From Palsa-513 sp036510225 (GTDB lineage: Bacteria > Actinomycetota > Thermoleophilia > Solirubrobacterales > Solirubrobacteraceae), in NCBI GenBank assembly GCA_036510225.1, contig DATCEH010000034.1, positions 33,278-97,277 of the forward strand: 64,000 nt of DNA, given 5' to 3'. A program made the position numbers and the translations under genes. Numbering within the stretch: position 1 is the stretch's first letter; every line of letters starts with the position of its first letter. Below, in pieces: positions 45,013-53,829 of the stretch. The notes below the pieces were generated by a model. That model was not told the DNA's origin. It was given only the letters and a program-made list of their open reading frames with translations, and made no database searches.

Positions 45013-45027
45013 TGTACACCATGTACA
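45013..45027. promoter_or_regulatory. Operator-like dyad TGTAC-N5-GTACA upstream of tetR
   Basis: A perfect dyad 63 nt before the TetR start, in the gap shared with the divergent desaturase gene. Both arms are identical to the inner arms of the dyad at 42023-42039. TetR regulators usually bind such sites near their own gene. Confidence 0.55.
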
Positions 45028-45089
45028 CCCCCTTCGGGTGAGCCCAACCGACCGGCTGGGCGGAGTCGATCTCTGCGACGCTGCGGGCG

Positions 45090-45728
45090 ATGCCAACAGC
45101 TCCGCGCAGGCCGTACGCACCCCGGATGGCGCCGCGAGACCGGCGCAGGCAGCTGCTCGACGCCGCGCTGAGCATCATCATCCGGGACGGGTACGCGGCC
45201 GTCTCGATCGAGACGATCGCCCGGGAGGCGGACGTTTCCCGACCGGTGATCTACGGCGTCTTCGACGGCCTCGGGGATCTGCTCGGGGCGCTGCTCGACC
45301 GCCAGGAGCGGCGGGCGCTGGCGCAGTTGGCCGCCGCGGTTCCGGCGGCGCCCGGCGACCAGGATCCCGGCGAGTTCGTCGTCGGGATCGTCCGGTCGAT
45401 GGTCGAGGTCGTCGCCCGCGACCCGGATACCTGGCGGCCGATCCTGCTGCCGCCGGACGGCACGCCGAAGCTCGTCCGCGAGCGAATCGATCGCGACCGG
45501 GAGCGCGTCCGCGGGCAGTTCGCGGCCCTCCTGCGGTGGGGCCTGCACCGCGGGGGCGGGGCTGTGGAGATCGATCTCGAGCTCGCGTCGCACTCGCTGA
45601 TGGTCGTCGTCGAGCAGTGGGGCCGCCTCGTCCTGAGCGATCCAGAGCACTTCTCGGCCGGTCGACTCGCCGGCTTCGTCGAGGGCCTGGTCGCGGCGCT
45701 CCGAGGCGGTGGCCGGCCTCCGGGCTGA
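45090..45728 (+). CDS. TetR-family transcriptional regulator
   Basis: A 212-aa regulator with N-terminal HTH (RRRQLLDAALSIIIRDGYAA, VSIETIAREADVSRPVIYG) and a ligand-binding helical domain. The ATG at 45090 or the second one at 45126 (MAPRDRRRQ) may be used. It is followed 100 nt later by the DUF2236 oxygenase gene, which has its own promoter, and it could control this gene or the divergent desaturase. Confidence 0.85.
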   Translation: MPTAPRRPYAPRMAPRDRRRQLLDAALSIIIRDGYAAVSIETIAREADVSRPVIYGVFDGLGDLLGALLDRQERRALAQLAAAVPAAPGDQDPGEFVVGIVRSMVEVVARDPDTWRPILLPPDGTPKLVRERIDRDRERVRGQFAALLRWGLHRGGGAVEIDLELASHSLMVVVEQWGRLVLSDPEHFSAGRLAGFVEGLVAALRGGGRPPG

Positions 45729-45756
45729 CCCGGCGATCCGCCGCCCTCGGCACCCC

Positions 45757-45785
45757 TTGACGCGAAAGCTACTGGGGTGTAGATT
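45757..45785 (+). promoter_or_regulatory. Sigma70-type promoter of the DUF2236 gene
   Basis: TTGACG (45757-45762), exactly 17 bases, TAGATT (45780-45785). The start point would be near 45792, leaving a leader of about 37 nt that contains GAGG before ATG 45829. Confidence 0.5.
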
Positions 45786-45828
45786 TCTCGTGTCAATCGC
45801 CACCAGTGTGACCGGACGCGAGGATCAA

Positions 45829-46899
45829 ATGTCAAGCAAATCGCGCAGTTCCAAGCCGATCGAACCCCACGAGGACTACGGCTTCTTCGGCCCGGACTCC
45901 GTCACCTGGCGGGTCTGGAAGTATCCGACCTCGCTGACCGTCGGCTTCCAGCGGGCCGTCGTGATCGAGGAGCTCGACCCGGCCCTGATCGCCGCGGTCG
46001 ACAAGACCGACGCGGTCCGGTCGCGGCCGCGGACGCGCTACGACCGGACGCTCTGCTATTTCTCGCGGGTCGCGTTCGGCGACACGCGGTCGACGTCGAA
46101 GGCCGCGGACATCCTCGTCAAGGTCCACTCGAAGGCGGTCGGGGTCGAGCCGCTCAGCGGCGAGCGCTACGACGCGAACGATCCGAAGTCGCAGCTCTGG
46201 ATCCACCTGACCGCGTGGCACTCGATCCTCTATGCCTACGAGCGCTACGGCCCGGGGAAGCTCCCCCCGGAGGACGAGGCGACCTACTGGGCCGAGTGCA
46301 GGCTGGCCGCCGAGCTGCAGACCTGCGATCCGCTCGACGTCCCGCTCACGCGGATCGGGATCCGCGAGTACTTCGACTACATGCGTCCGCGGCTCGTCGG
46401 ATCAGAGCCGGCCCAGTCGATGATGGACTTCCTGCTCAACGGCGAGGTCATGTTCCCGCCGCTGCCGCCGGTGACCAGGCCGTTCATGTGGGTGGTCAAC
46501 AAGACGATGCGGATCGCGACGATCGCGACGATGCCGCGGTGGATGAGGGAGATGGCCGGCATCCGGCAGGGCCGGGTGCTCGATTTCCTCGTCCGGCCGG
46601 TGATGATCGTCAGCTACCGGGTCGTCCACGTGAGCCGCCGCCTCGAGCTGGCGATCCTCGGGATGATGTCGCCGTCGACACAGCGGGTGATGACGCCGAT
46701 CTTCCTCGAGATCCCGCCGACGCGTCCGGAGACGCTGACTCCGGCGCAGGCGCGGGAGCGCTACGGATACGACAAGCCGTCCGAGGCGCATCCCGACTGG
46801 CGCGAGCGTCAGCGCGACCGCGTGTTCGTCGACGGCGAGGCCCCAAGTGACGCCGGCCTCGTCGAGTCCGAAGAGCTGTTCGGGGCGATCGCCGGCTGA
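45829..46899 (+). CDS. Oxygenase MpaB family protein (DUF2236)
   Basis: A 356-aa protein of the DUF2236/MpaB-like family, which includes rubber oxygenase (Lcp)-like and MpaB heme-type oxygenases and is abundant in actinobacteria. Characteristic text: FFGPDSVTWRVWKYPTSLTV, GFQRAVVIEELDPALIAAV, WIHLTAWHSILYAYERYG. The histidine in HLTAWHS may belong to the metal/heme site. Start ATG 45829 with GAGG upstream. Substrate unknown; a steroid, terpenoid or lipid is usual for actinobacterial relatives. Confidence 0.82.
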   Translation: MSSKSRSSKPIEPHEDYGFFGPDSVTWRVWKYPTSLTVGFQRAVVIEELDPALIAAVDKTDAVRSRPRTRYDRTLCYFSRVAFGDTRSTSKAADILVKVHSKAVGVEPLSGERYDANDPKSQLWIHLTAWHSILYAYERYGPGKLPPEDEATYWAECRLAAELQTCDPLDVPLTRIGIREYFDYMRPRLVGSEPAQSMMDFLLNGEVMFPPLPPVTRPFMWVVNKTMRIATIATMPRWMREMAGIRQGRVLDFLVRPVMIVSYRVVHVSRRLELAILGMMSPSTQRVMTPIFLEIPPTRPETLTPAQARERYGYDKPSEAHPDWRERQRDRVFVDGEAPSDAGLVESEELFGAIAG

Positions 46900-46935
46900 G
46901 CCACCGGCCCGCGGCAGGTTGCCGACCACGGTGGT

Positions 46936-47466
46936 CTAGTCGATCTCGAGCAGTTGCTCCCCGATCCGGACGTGGTCGCCCGGCCGCAGCCGGGCGCGGC
47001 CGACGGTCGTTCCGTTGACGGCGGTGCCGTTCAGTGATCCGAGGTCCTCGATCGTCCAGCTCCCGTCGCGAGGGACGAGGCGGGCGTGTCGCCGGGAGAC
47101 GGTGTCGTCATCCAGGCCGATGTCAGCGCCCGGACCCCGGCCGATCACGAGGTCGTCGTCGCCGGTCTCCCAATCGAGCGCGAGGACCATGCAGTCGGTC
47201 CCGGGGACACCGGCTTCGGGCGGAGCGAGCCACGTCATCAGACGGGCCCATGAGTCTGCCGCGAAGGCCGCGAGCGGCGAGCTTCGGGGACCCGGGCGTC
47301 GAGCGCGGACCGACAGGTCGCCGACCACGCCATGCGGGTCGACGAGCCGATTTCCGAAGAGTAGGCCGAGCCGATGCGAGAGGGTCTGCTCGCTGAGCAG
47401 CCCGTCGGCGAAGGCCGCGCCCAGGATCGCGGCGAGGCGATCGCGCGAGGCGCCGGCGTCGAGCAT
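46936..47466 (-). CDS. FHA-domain protein with DUF1707-like N terminus
   Basis: A 176-aa cytosolic protein. Residues 1-55 (AGASRDRLAAILGAAFADGL, LSEQTLSHRLGLLF) resemble the short helical DUF1707/SHOCT-type module. Residues 95-176 form a forkhead-associated domain with VIGRGPGADI, DDTVSRRHARLV and GSLNGTAVNG, so it should bind phosphothreonine peptides made by Ser/Thr kinases. Start placed at ATG 47466; the longer frame runs into the dehydrogenase gene upstream. Confidence 0.8.
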   Translation of the reverse strand: MLDAGASRDRLAAILGAAFADGLLSEQTLSHRLGLLFGNRLVDPHGVVGDLSVRARRPGPRSSPLAAFAADSWARLMTWLAPPEAGVPGTDCMVLALDWETGDDDLVIGRGPGADIGLDDDTVSRRHARLVPRDGSWTIEDLGSLNGTAVNGTTVGRARLRPGDHVRIGEQLLEID

Positions 47467-47566
47467 GCGAACAGTTTGCCCGACCCACCCCGGCACGTCC
47501 AGAGCGGCCGACTGCCGATCGGGACGGGCCGCCGGGAGCGGTGCGCCGGGCAGCCTGGCGACTTCC

Positions 47567-49021
47567 CTACAGGCCGATCGCGACGTACTTCGTCTCGAGG
47601 TACTCGTCGATTCCCTCGTAGCCGCCCTCGCGCCCGAATCCCGACTGCTTGACCCCACCGAACGGGGCGGCGGCGTTCGAGACGATCCCCTGGTTGAGTC
47701 CGACCATGCCGACGTCCAACGCCTCGGAGACCCGCAGGGCCCGCTTGAGGTCGGCGGTATAGAGATAGGCGACCAGCCCGAACTCGGTCCCGTTGGCCTG
47801 TTCGAGTGCTTCTGCCTCGGTCTCGAAGCTGACGATCGGAGCGACCGGGCCGAAGACCTCCTCGTGGAGCAGGCGGGCGTCCCGCGGAAGGTCGACGACG
47901 ACCGTCGGCCGGTAGAAGTACCCGGCCCGGTCGAGCCGCTCTCCGCCCGTCAGGCAGCGGGCGCCGCGGGCGAGCGCGTCCTCGACGAGCTCTGAGACCT
48001 TCTCGCGGGCGCCGTCGTCGATCAGCGGCCCGACGTCGACGTCGGGGTCGGTCCCGCGGCCCAGGCGGAGCCCGCCCATCCGGTCGGCCAGGCGACGGGA
48101 GAACTCGTCGAAGACGCTTGCGTGGACGAGGAAGCGGTTGGCAGACGTGCAGGCCTCGCCCATGTTGCGCATCTTGGCGATCATCGCCCCGTCGAGCGCG
48201 GCGTCGAGATCGGCATCGCCGAAGACGACGAACGGCGCGTTCCCGCCGAGCTCCATCGAGATCCGCAGGACCTTCGAGGCCGCCCGGGCGGCCAGCTTCG
48301 AGCCGACCTCGGTCGATCCGGTGAACGACAGCTTGCGAAGCCTGGGATCGTCGAAAAGCGGGTCGATCACCTCGCCCGAGCGGCTCGTCGTGAGGACGTT
48401 GAGGACGCCGTCCGGGAGCCCGGCGCCGGTCAGGATCTCGGCGAGCTTGAGCATCGACAGGGGGGTCGCCCTGGCCGGCTTGACGACCATCGTCGCCCCG
48501 GCGGCGATCGCCGGACCGATCTTCCGGGTTCCCATCGCCAGGGGAAAGTTCCACGGCGTGATCAACAGGCACGGTCCGACCGGCTGCTTCATCGTCAGGA
48601 GCCGGCCGCTGCCGTTCGGGCTGACTGAGTAGCGCCCGTCGATCCGGGCGGCCTCCTCGGAGAACCAGCGCAGGAAGTCGTTGGCGTAGGTCACCTCGGC
48701 CCGCGATTCGGCGACCGGCTTGCCCATCTCGAGCGTCATCAGCAGGGCGAGCTCGTCGGTCCGGTCGGCGATCGCATCGAACGCCCGGCGGAGGATCTCA
48801 CCACGCTCGCGGGGAGCGGTGAGAGACCACTGCGGGCCGGCGTGCGCCGCCGCGTCGAGCGCGGCCGCGGCGTCCCCGGCCCGGGCGTCGGCCACCCTGC
48901 AGAGCGCCTGGCCGGTCGCCGGGTCCTCGACATCGAAGCTCCCGCCGCCGTCAGCCTCGCGCCAGCTCCCTCCGATCAGCAGGCCCTTGGGTGCGCCGTC
49001 GAGGACCGCTGCCTCGTTCAT
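47567..49021 (-). CDS. gabD: Succinate-semialdehyde dehydrogenase (NAD(P)+)
   Basis: A 484-aa aldehyde dehydrogenase. N158 (TPWNFP), E257 (MELGGNAP) and nucleophile C291 (MGEACTSANR) are in place. LEMGKPVAESRAEV, RLLTMKQPVGPCLLITPWNF and the C-terminal GREGGYEGIDEYLETKYV are typical of GabD, which oxidises succinate semialdehyde to succinate. It lies 11 kb from the amine operon and would supply the last step after deamination of GABA. Monocistronic by spacing; the 5' end faces the SpoIID gene with 23 nt between the starts. Confidence 0.88.
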   Translation of the reverse strand: MNEAAVLDGAPKGLLIGGSWREADGGGSFDVEDPATGQALCRVADARAGDAAAALDAAAHAGPQWSLTAPRERGEILRRAFDAIADRTDELALLMTLEMGKPVAESRAEVTYANDFLRWFSEEAARIDGRYSVSPNGSGRLLTMKQPVGPCLLITPWNFPLAMGTRKIGPAIAAGATMVVKPARATPLSMLKLAEILTGAGLPDGVLNVLTTSRSGEVIDPLFDDPRLRKLSFTGSTEVGSKLAARAASKVLRISMELGGNAPFVVFGDADLDAALDGAMIAKMRNMGEACTSANRFLVHASVFDEFSRRLADRMGGLRLGRGTDPDVDVGPLIDDGAREKVSELVEDALARGARCLTGGERLDRAGYFYRPTVVVDLPRDARLLHEEVFGPVAPIVSFETEAEALEQANGTEFGLVAYLYTADLKRALRVSEALDVGMVGLNQGIVSNAAAPFGGVKQSGFGREGGYEGIDEYLETKYVAIGL

Positions 49022-49044
49022 CGGGGTCGGCTACCGTGCCGCGG

Positions 49045-50328
49045 ATGCGTCGTCTGGTGGCAGCGCTCCTGACCTGCGCCGGCTGCGGCCTGCTCGCCCC
49101 GGCGGCGTGCCTCTCGGCGCCGACCCTGATCATCGACGGAGGCGGCGACGGCCACGGCGTCGGGATGAGCCAGTGGGGGGCCGACGGCCTGGCTCAGCAC
49201 GGCTTCACCTATCAGGAGATCCTCGCGCACTACTACACAGGTACCACGATTGGGTCGGCACCGGCCGGGCGGGTCGTGCGCGTCCTGATGCAGTCGGGCC
49301 GGGGGTCGGTCGTCTTCACCGGCGCGAGCGGCGCCGGCGGGCACGGGCTGGCGGCGGCCGGGGTCTACACGGCCCGGCCGGCGGGACGCGCCCACGTGGC
49401 GCTCAGCTCGTCGCGCGGGAGGCGGCTCGTCCTCGCCGCGCCGCTGACGGTGGCCGGCGCGGGTGGGGTGATCCGGCTGGACGGGACGGCGGGCAACGGT
49501 CTGCGCAACGGCCGCTACCGCGGGTCGCTGGAGATCCTCGCCGACGGCCACGGCGGCCTGGAGGTGCTCGATCTCGTCGGCATCGACGACTACGCTCGCG
49601 GCGTGGTCGCCGCCGAGAGTGACGCCAGCTGGCCGCTCGCGGAACTCGAGGCGCAGGCCGTCGCATCGCGGACGTACGCGATCACCGACGCGCTGACCAC
49701 GGGCTTCGACGTCTACGCGGACACGCGCTCCCAGCAGTACGGCGGCATCGCGGCCGAGACCCCGGCAAGCGACGCGGCGGTCGCCGCGACGGCCGGGCAG
49801 GTCGTCACGTACCAGGGCAAGCCGGTCATCACGTACTTCTTCGACAGCTCGGGCGGGGAGACCGAGAGCGTCCAGAACGCGTTCCCCGGAAGCACTCCCG
49901 AGCCGTGGCTGGTCGGCGTCCCCGATCCGTACGACACGCTGTCGCCAAGCCACCATTTCGGGCCCAAGCAGCTTTCGCTCGGGGCTGCGGGCGCGGCTCT
50001 CGGCAGTCTGCTCAAGGGCTCGCTCAAGGCGATCGACGTGACCCATCGCGGCGTCTCGCCACGCATCCTGCGGGCGGTCGTCGTCGGAACGGGCGGCTCG
50101 ACCACCGTGACCGGCGACCAGCTGGCGACGAGCTTCGGCCTGCCGACGACGTGGATCTGTTTCACGGTCGCGAAGACCGGGACGCCGGCGAGCGGGTGGG
50201 ACTCGGCCTGCCAGCCGCCGACGCTCACGCTGACCGCTCCGCCGGGGGCGACCGCGCCGGGCGGGGCCGCGCCACCTGCGCCGCCGCCGTCGGCCGGCCC
50301 GACCGGCGGCAACGCGGCGCCCGGCTGA
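49045..50328 (+). CDS. SpoIID/LytB-domain secreted protein
   Basis: A 427-aa exported protein with signal peptide (MRRLVAALLTCAGCGLLAPA). The repeated hallmark motifs GHGVGMSQWGADGLAQHGFT, IDDYARGVVAAESDASWPL and AVASRTYAITD place it in the SpoIID/LytB family of glycan-strand lytic transglycosylase-like proteins acting on peptidoglycan. The last 50 residues are Pro/Gly/Ala-rich. ATG 49045 was chosen because it begins the signal peptide. Confidence 0.87.
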   Translation: MRRLVAALLTCAGCGLLAPAACLSAPTLIIDGGGDGHGVGMSQWGADGLAQHGFTYQEILAHYYTGTTIGSAPAGRVVRVLMQSGRGSVVFTGASGAGGHGLAAAGVYTARPAGRAHVALSSSRGRRLVLAAPLTVAGAGGVIRLDGTAGNGLRNGRYRGSLEILADGHGGLEVLDLVGIDDYARGVVAAESDASWPLAELEAQAVASRTYAITDALTTGFDVYADTRSQQYGGIAAETPASDAAVAATAGQVVTYQGKPVITYFFDSSGGETESVQNAFPGSTPEPWLVGVPDPYDTLSPSHHFGPKQLSLGAAGAALGSLLKGSLKAIDVTHRGVSPRILRAVVVGTGGSTTVTGDQLATSFGLPTTWICFTVAKTGTPASGWDSACQPPTLTLTAPPGATAPGGAAPPAPPPSAGPTGGNAAPG

Positions 50329-50373
50329 GGGCGGACGTCGGCCTGCGACCGGGACGTCAGGCACACTGCGTCG

Positions 50374-51270
50374 GTGGAGTCCGTCTGGCCAACCCGGCCG
50401 CTGCTCGTCCTCGACACGCCATGGCTGCTCTACCGGGCGTTCTTCGGACTCCCACGGTCGATCCGCGACGGCAGGGGCCAGCCCCGGGGAGCCCTGCTCG
50501 GGCTGGTCAATACGGTGCTCGCGGCGATCGACGCCTGCGACCCGCGGGCAGTCGTCTGCTGTTTCGGCGCGGAGGAGGCCGACTACCGGGTGGCGCTGTA
50601 TCCGCCGTACCACGCCCACCGCGACCCGATGCCCGACGAGCTGCGCGCACAGTGGGCAGAGGCTCCGGCGTTGCTGCGCGAGTTCGGCTGGACCATCGCC
50701 GAGCACGAGACGCTCGAGGCCGATGACCTGCTCGGGTCCTTCGCCCGGGCCGAGCGCGAGGCCGGCGGGCAGACGCTTATCTTCACGGGTGACCGGGATC
50801 TCTACCAGACGATCGACGATCAGACCGGCGTGCTCGAGCTCGGCCGCGACAAGCCGGCCGCCCGGCTCGGCGCCGCGCACGTCCGCAGGGTGTGCGGGGT
50901 CGAGCCTTCACAGATCCCCGACCTGATCGCCCTGCGCGGCGACCCGTCGGACGGCATCCCCGGGGCTAAGGGCGTCGGCGCGAAGACGGCAGCCGAGCTG
51001 CTCGCGGCGCACGAGAGCCTCGAGGGCGTGCTGGCGGCGGCGGCGAGCCCGACGGCGGCGGCGAGGGGGCTGAGGCCGAGGATCGCCGAGGCGCTCCGGG
51101 GGCAGGCCGACGAGCTGCGTGGGTTTCTCGAGATCGCGACGCTCGTCGACGTGGCCGTCGAGCTCCCGGCCGATGCTCCGACCGATCTCGCCGGCGGCGG
51201 GATCGCGGCCCGGGGCTACGGGATGGAGCGGCTCGCCGCCCGTCTCGAGGAAGCCGCCGGGGAGGCGTAG
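50374..51270 (+). CDS. Stand-alone 5'-3' exonuclease (PolA N-terminal-like)
   Basis: A 298-aa flap-endonuclease-like enzyme without a polymerase domain. LLVLDTPWLLYRAFFGLP, then ETLEADDLLGSFARAER and IFTGDRDLYQTID supply the acidic metal ligands, and LRGDPSDGIPGAKGVGAKTA is the helix-hairpin-helix and its acidic pair. It can trim 5' flaps or RNA primers. GTG start. The 5'-most acidic residue is present (D in VLDTPW). Confidence 0.88.
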   Translation: MESVWPTRPLLVLDTPWLLYRAFFGLPRSIRDGRGQPRGALLGLVNTVLAAIDACDPRAVVCCFGAEEADYRVALYPPYHAHRDPMPDELRAQWAEAPALLREFGWTIAEHETLEADDLLGSFARAEREAGGQTLIFTGDRDLYQTIDDQTGVLELGRDKPAARLGAAHVRRVCGVEPSQIPDLIALRGDPSDGIPGAKGVGAKTAAELLAAHESLEGVLAAAASPTAAARGLRPRIAEALRGQADELRGFLEIATLVDVAVELPADAPTDLAGGGIAARGYGMERLAARLEEAAGEA

Positions 51271-51274
51271 GCGG

Positions 51275-51517
51275 TCATTCGAAGAGGCGATCGCTGAGGC
51301 GGAGCGTGACCGTCCGCTGGCCGCCGGCGATCACCGTCTGCCACGGCCCGTCGCCGGTCACCTCGTCGCGGCCGAGCACGAGGCGGATCAGCTCGACGGC
51401 GGCGCGACGGTCCTGGGGCGGCGAGACGTACCGGGCGTCGCTGCGGCCGGTCAACGGCTGGCTGCGGTTGTCGGTGACCTCGACGACGTAGCCGAGCTCG
51501 GGGGTTTGGGTGTTCAT
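51275..51517 (-). CDS. Small hypothetical protein
   Basis: An 80-aa frame convergent with the exonuclease (stops four bases apart) and divergent from the FMN-binding gene. It contains LGYVVEVTDNRSQPL and a C-terminal TVTLRLSDRLFE, with a helix AAVELIRLVLG between. Composition is protein-like, no family recognised. Confidence 0.55.
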   Translation of the reverse strand: MNTQTPELGYVVEVTDNRSQPLTGRSDARYVSPPQDRRAAVELIRLVLGRDEVTGDGPWQTVIAGGQRTVTLRLSDRLFE

Positions 51518-51552
51518 CGGGGTTGCCTGGCCGATCGCCGTAGCATGGTGGC

Positions 51553-51897
51553 ATGTCGGTAGCCGTCCCCCTCAGCGAGCTCCACGACCAGGTGGCCCGG
51601 TTCGGCTTCCATCCGTACATCGTGACGGTCTCCGGTGACTGCACACCCCGCGTGACGTCGGTCCGGGTCAGCTGGGAGGGGACCTGCCTGGTGGCGCCCG
51701 CCGGCCGGCGAACGGCCGCGGCGGTCGGCGCGAACGACACGGTGGCCCTGCTGTGGCCGGCGAGCGCACCCGGTGACTACGCCCTGATCGTCGACGGGGT
51801 CGCCGAGATCCAGGGGTCCGCGCCGGACGCCCTGCGCGTCAGCATCCAGCCGGCCAAGGCCGTTCTGCACGTGACCTCGCGCGTGCCGGCCGCCTGA
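51553..51897 (+). CDS. Pyridoxamine 5'-phosphate oxidase-like FMN-binding protein
   Basis: A 114-aa split-barrel protein. HPYIVTVSGDCTPRVTSVRV, NDTVALLWPAS and YALIVDGVAEIQG are typical of the small PNPOx-like flavin or deazaflavin-binding family in actinobacteria. Too short for a full biosynthetic oxidase; cofactor and substrate unknown. Confidence 0.75.
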   Translation: MSVAVPLSELHDQVARFGFHPYIVTVSGDCTPRVTSVRVSWEGTCLVAPAGRRTAAAVGANDTVALLWPASAPGDYALIVDGVAEIQGSAPDALRVSIQPAKAVLHVTSRVPAA

Positions 51898-51928
51898 CCG
51901 ACCGCCGAGCGCTACGCGCGCTGGCGGC

Positions 51929-52837
51929 CTAGAGCCCGATCGGATGGCGGACGACGTAGCCGGCCGGCGCCGGCTCTAGCGGCTGCCAGCGCGACCCGGC
52001 GGCAGCGGCGCCGCTGGTGTCGAAGCGGCGGTCGCCGATCGTCATGAAGACGTGGTCGGCGCGCGCATAGATCGTGATCCACGTCCCGGGGCCGGGCGCA
52101 CCGTAGGTCTCGAAGTCGGACGAGTCCTCGGGAGCCGACAGGGCGTCGGCGGCGTGGAGGACGTAGGAGACCGACCCGGAGCAGTCGTAGCCGGCGGCGT
52201 CCCACGCGGCGTGGCCGCCGCCCCAGATGTAGGGAAGCTCGGCGATCCGGTCGGCGGCGGCGAGCGCCAGGCTGATCCGTTCGGGAGGAGCTCGGGTGCT
52301 CGCCGGCGAGCCCGGCGATCCGGGAGCGACCGCGGCGCCTGCAAGCACGCCGGCCGACGGCCGGGCGGACGCCTGGTGGGTGGGTGCCAGGCGTCCGGGT
52401 GCCGGGGCGGCAGGTGCTGGAGCGGCAGGTGCCGGGTGGGCGGGCGCCTGGTCGACCGCCGCGAGGACCGGATGCCTGCCGGAGACGCCGAGCGCGGCCC
52501 ACGTCTGGGCGCCGACCACGCCGTCCGGGGTGAGACCGTGACCGGCCTGGAAGCGCTCGACGGCGCTTGCCGTATGCGCACCGAAGATTCCGTCGGCCGG
52601 CAGCCTCAGGCGACGTTGGAGGAGCCGGACCGATCCCGGCGAGGCGACCGAGCCTCGGGGCGCGATCGACGCTGCGCCGTGCCCGGCGCTCAGACCGCTC
52701 GCGAGCGCCGGGGCGCCGCCTCCGGGGCAGGCGCCGGCGGCCAGCACAAGCGCCGCGAGGAGTCGGGCGCGGGATGTCGTCGGGGGGCGGTTCACGCTGG
52801 GATCGTCGAAGCCGCGGGAGGTCGGCTGTGAGCCCAT
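51929..52837 (-). CDS. Secreted NlpC/P60-like hydrolase with peptidoglycan-binding domain
   Basis: A protein of 302 aa from ATG 52837 (GTG 52795 is an alternative), beginning with a signal peptide (LLAALVLAAGACPGG). It has a PG_binding_1 domain (LLQRRLRLPADGIFGAHTAS, ERFQAGHGLTPDGVVGAQTW), a Pro/Ala linker, and a C-terminal NlpC/P60-type domain with YDCSGSVSYVLHAAD (catalytic Cys) and ADHVFMTIGD (His). It should cleave cell-wall peptides. The last 120 residues closely match the next gene's product. Confidence 0.8.
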   Translation of the reverse strand: MGSQPTSRGFDDPSVNRPPTTSRARLLAALVLAAGACPGGGAPALASGLSAGHGAASIAPRGSVASPGSVRLLQRRLRLPADGIFGAHTASAVERFQAGHGLTPDGVVGAQTWAALGVSGRHPVLAAVDQAPAHPAPAAPAPAAPAPGRLAPTHQASARPSAGVLAGAAVAPGSPGSPASTRAPPERISLALAAADRIAELPYIWGGGHAAWDAAGYDCSGSVSYVLHAADALSAPEDSSDFETYGAPGPGTWITIYARADHVFMTIGDRRFDTSGAAAAGSRWQPLEPAPAGYVVRHPIGL

Positions 52838-53006
52838 CGACCGCGGCGAGCGATGCCCCGCGCCCGGCAAGCTCCGTTGCGCCCGGCGAGCGCTGATCGC
52901 CGACGACAAGCGCTCCTGAGCCGGCCGGCTCGAGTTGCTCATCGAGCTGGTCGCGCGCCCGGGCCCGAGTCGACCCGTCGATCCGCACGCGCGCTCGCGT
53001 CGTCGG

Positions 53007-53753
53007 CTACAGACCGACCGGGTGCCGGACGACGTAGCCGGCGGGTACCGGACCCAGCGTCTGCCAGCGCGACCCGGTCGCCGAGAGGCCGACCGTGTCG
53101 TAGCGCAGGCCTCCGAGCGTCATGAACGCGTGGGTGGCGTTCGCGTAGACCGTGATCCACCGCCCCGGGCCGGGGTCCCCGTAGCTCTCGAGCCCGGTCG
53201 AGTCCTCCGGCGTCGCGAGGACGAGGGCGGCGTGGAGGACGTAGGAGACCGAGCCCGAGCAGTCATATCCGGCCGCGTCGAAGGACCCGTGGCCGCCACC
53301 CCAGATGTACGGGAGCCTCGCAATCCTGTTGGCCGCGACGATTGCCGCCATCAGGCGGACGGGGAGACCGCCCGACGGCGACGGCGTGCTCGACGGCGGG
53401 ACGAACGCAGTGGTGCTCGTCGACGGGCCCGTGGTCGTGGTGCTCGACGCCGGCTCGAGCACCGCCGCACGGGTGAGGGCGGCGACCTCGACGCCGACCC
53501 GGACCTCCCGGTCGGCGGCGGCCGCGAGGACCGTGGGCGCGGCGACGCCGCCGTTTGACTCGACCGTCAGCCCGTCCGCCGGACGTGTCTGACCCGCGCG
53601 GGCGCTCCGCGAGTGGCCGACCAGGGCGAGCGGCACGATGAACCCGGCGAGCACGGCGAACGGGTTCTTGAGCAGTCGGCCTGCCCATAGGTCGCGGGGC
53701 GGCCCGGTACAGGACCGGCATGAACACCGCTGATTAAGCCGTATACCCCGCAC
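53007..53753 (-). CDS. NlpC/P60-like secreted protein, paralogue of the preceding gene
   Basis: A 248-aa protein whose C-terminal 120 residues repeat the neighbour almost motif for motif (RIARLPYIWGGGHGSFDAAG, YDCSGSVSYVLHAALVLATP, THAFMTLGG, PAGYVVRHPVGL), including Cys and His. It lacks the peptidoglycan-binding domain; instead a hydrophobic segment (FAVLAGFIVPLALVG) leads into a Thr/Ser-rich linker. The first 28 codons are doubtful and a start nearer the hydrophobic segment is possible. Upstream of the other copy on the same strand, so a tandem duplication. Confidence 0.75.
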   Translation of the reverse strand: MRGIRLNQRCSCRSCTGPPRDLWAGRLLKNPFAVLAGFIVPLALVGHSRSARAGQTRPADGLTVESNGGVAAPTVLAAAADREVRVGVEVAALTRAAVLEPASSTTTTGPSTSTTAFVPPSSTPSPSGGLPVRLMAAIVAANRIARLPYIWGGGHGSFDAAGYDCSGSVSYVLHAALVLATPEDSTGLESYGDPGPGRWITVYANATHAFMTLGGLRYDTVGLSATGSRWQTLGPVPAGYVVRHPVGL

Positions 53754-53829
53754 CCGGCTCGGTATTCGCCGCCCGGTCGCGCGGCCCTTCTCTCGGCCGC
53801 CACCGCCCGCCGGCGGCTGGTCAGGTGGG

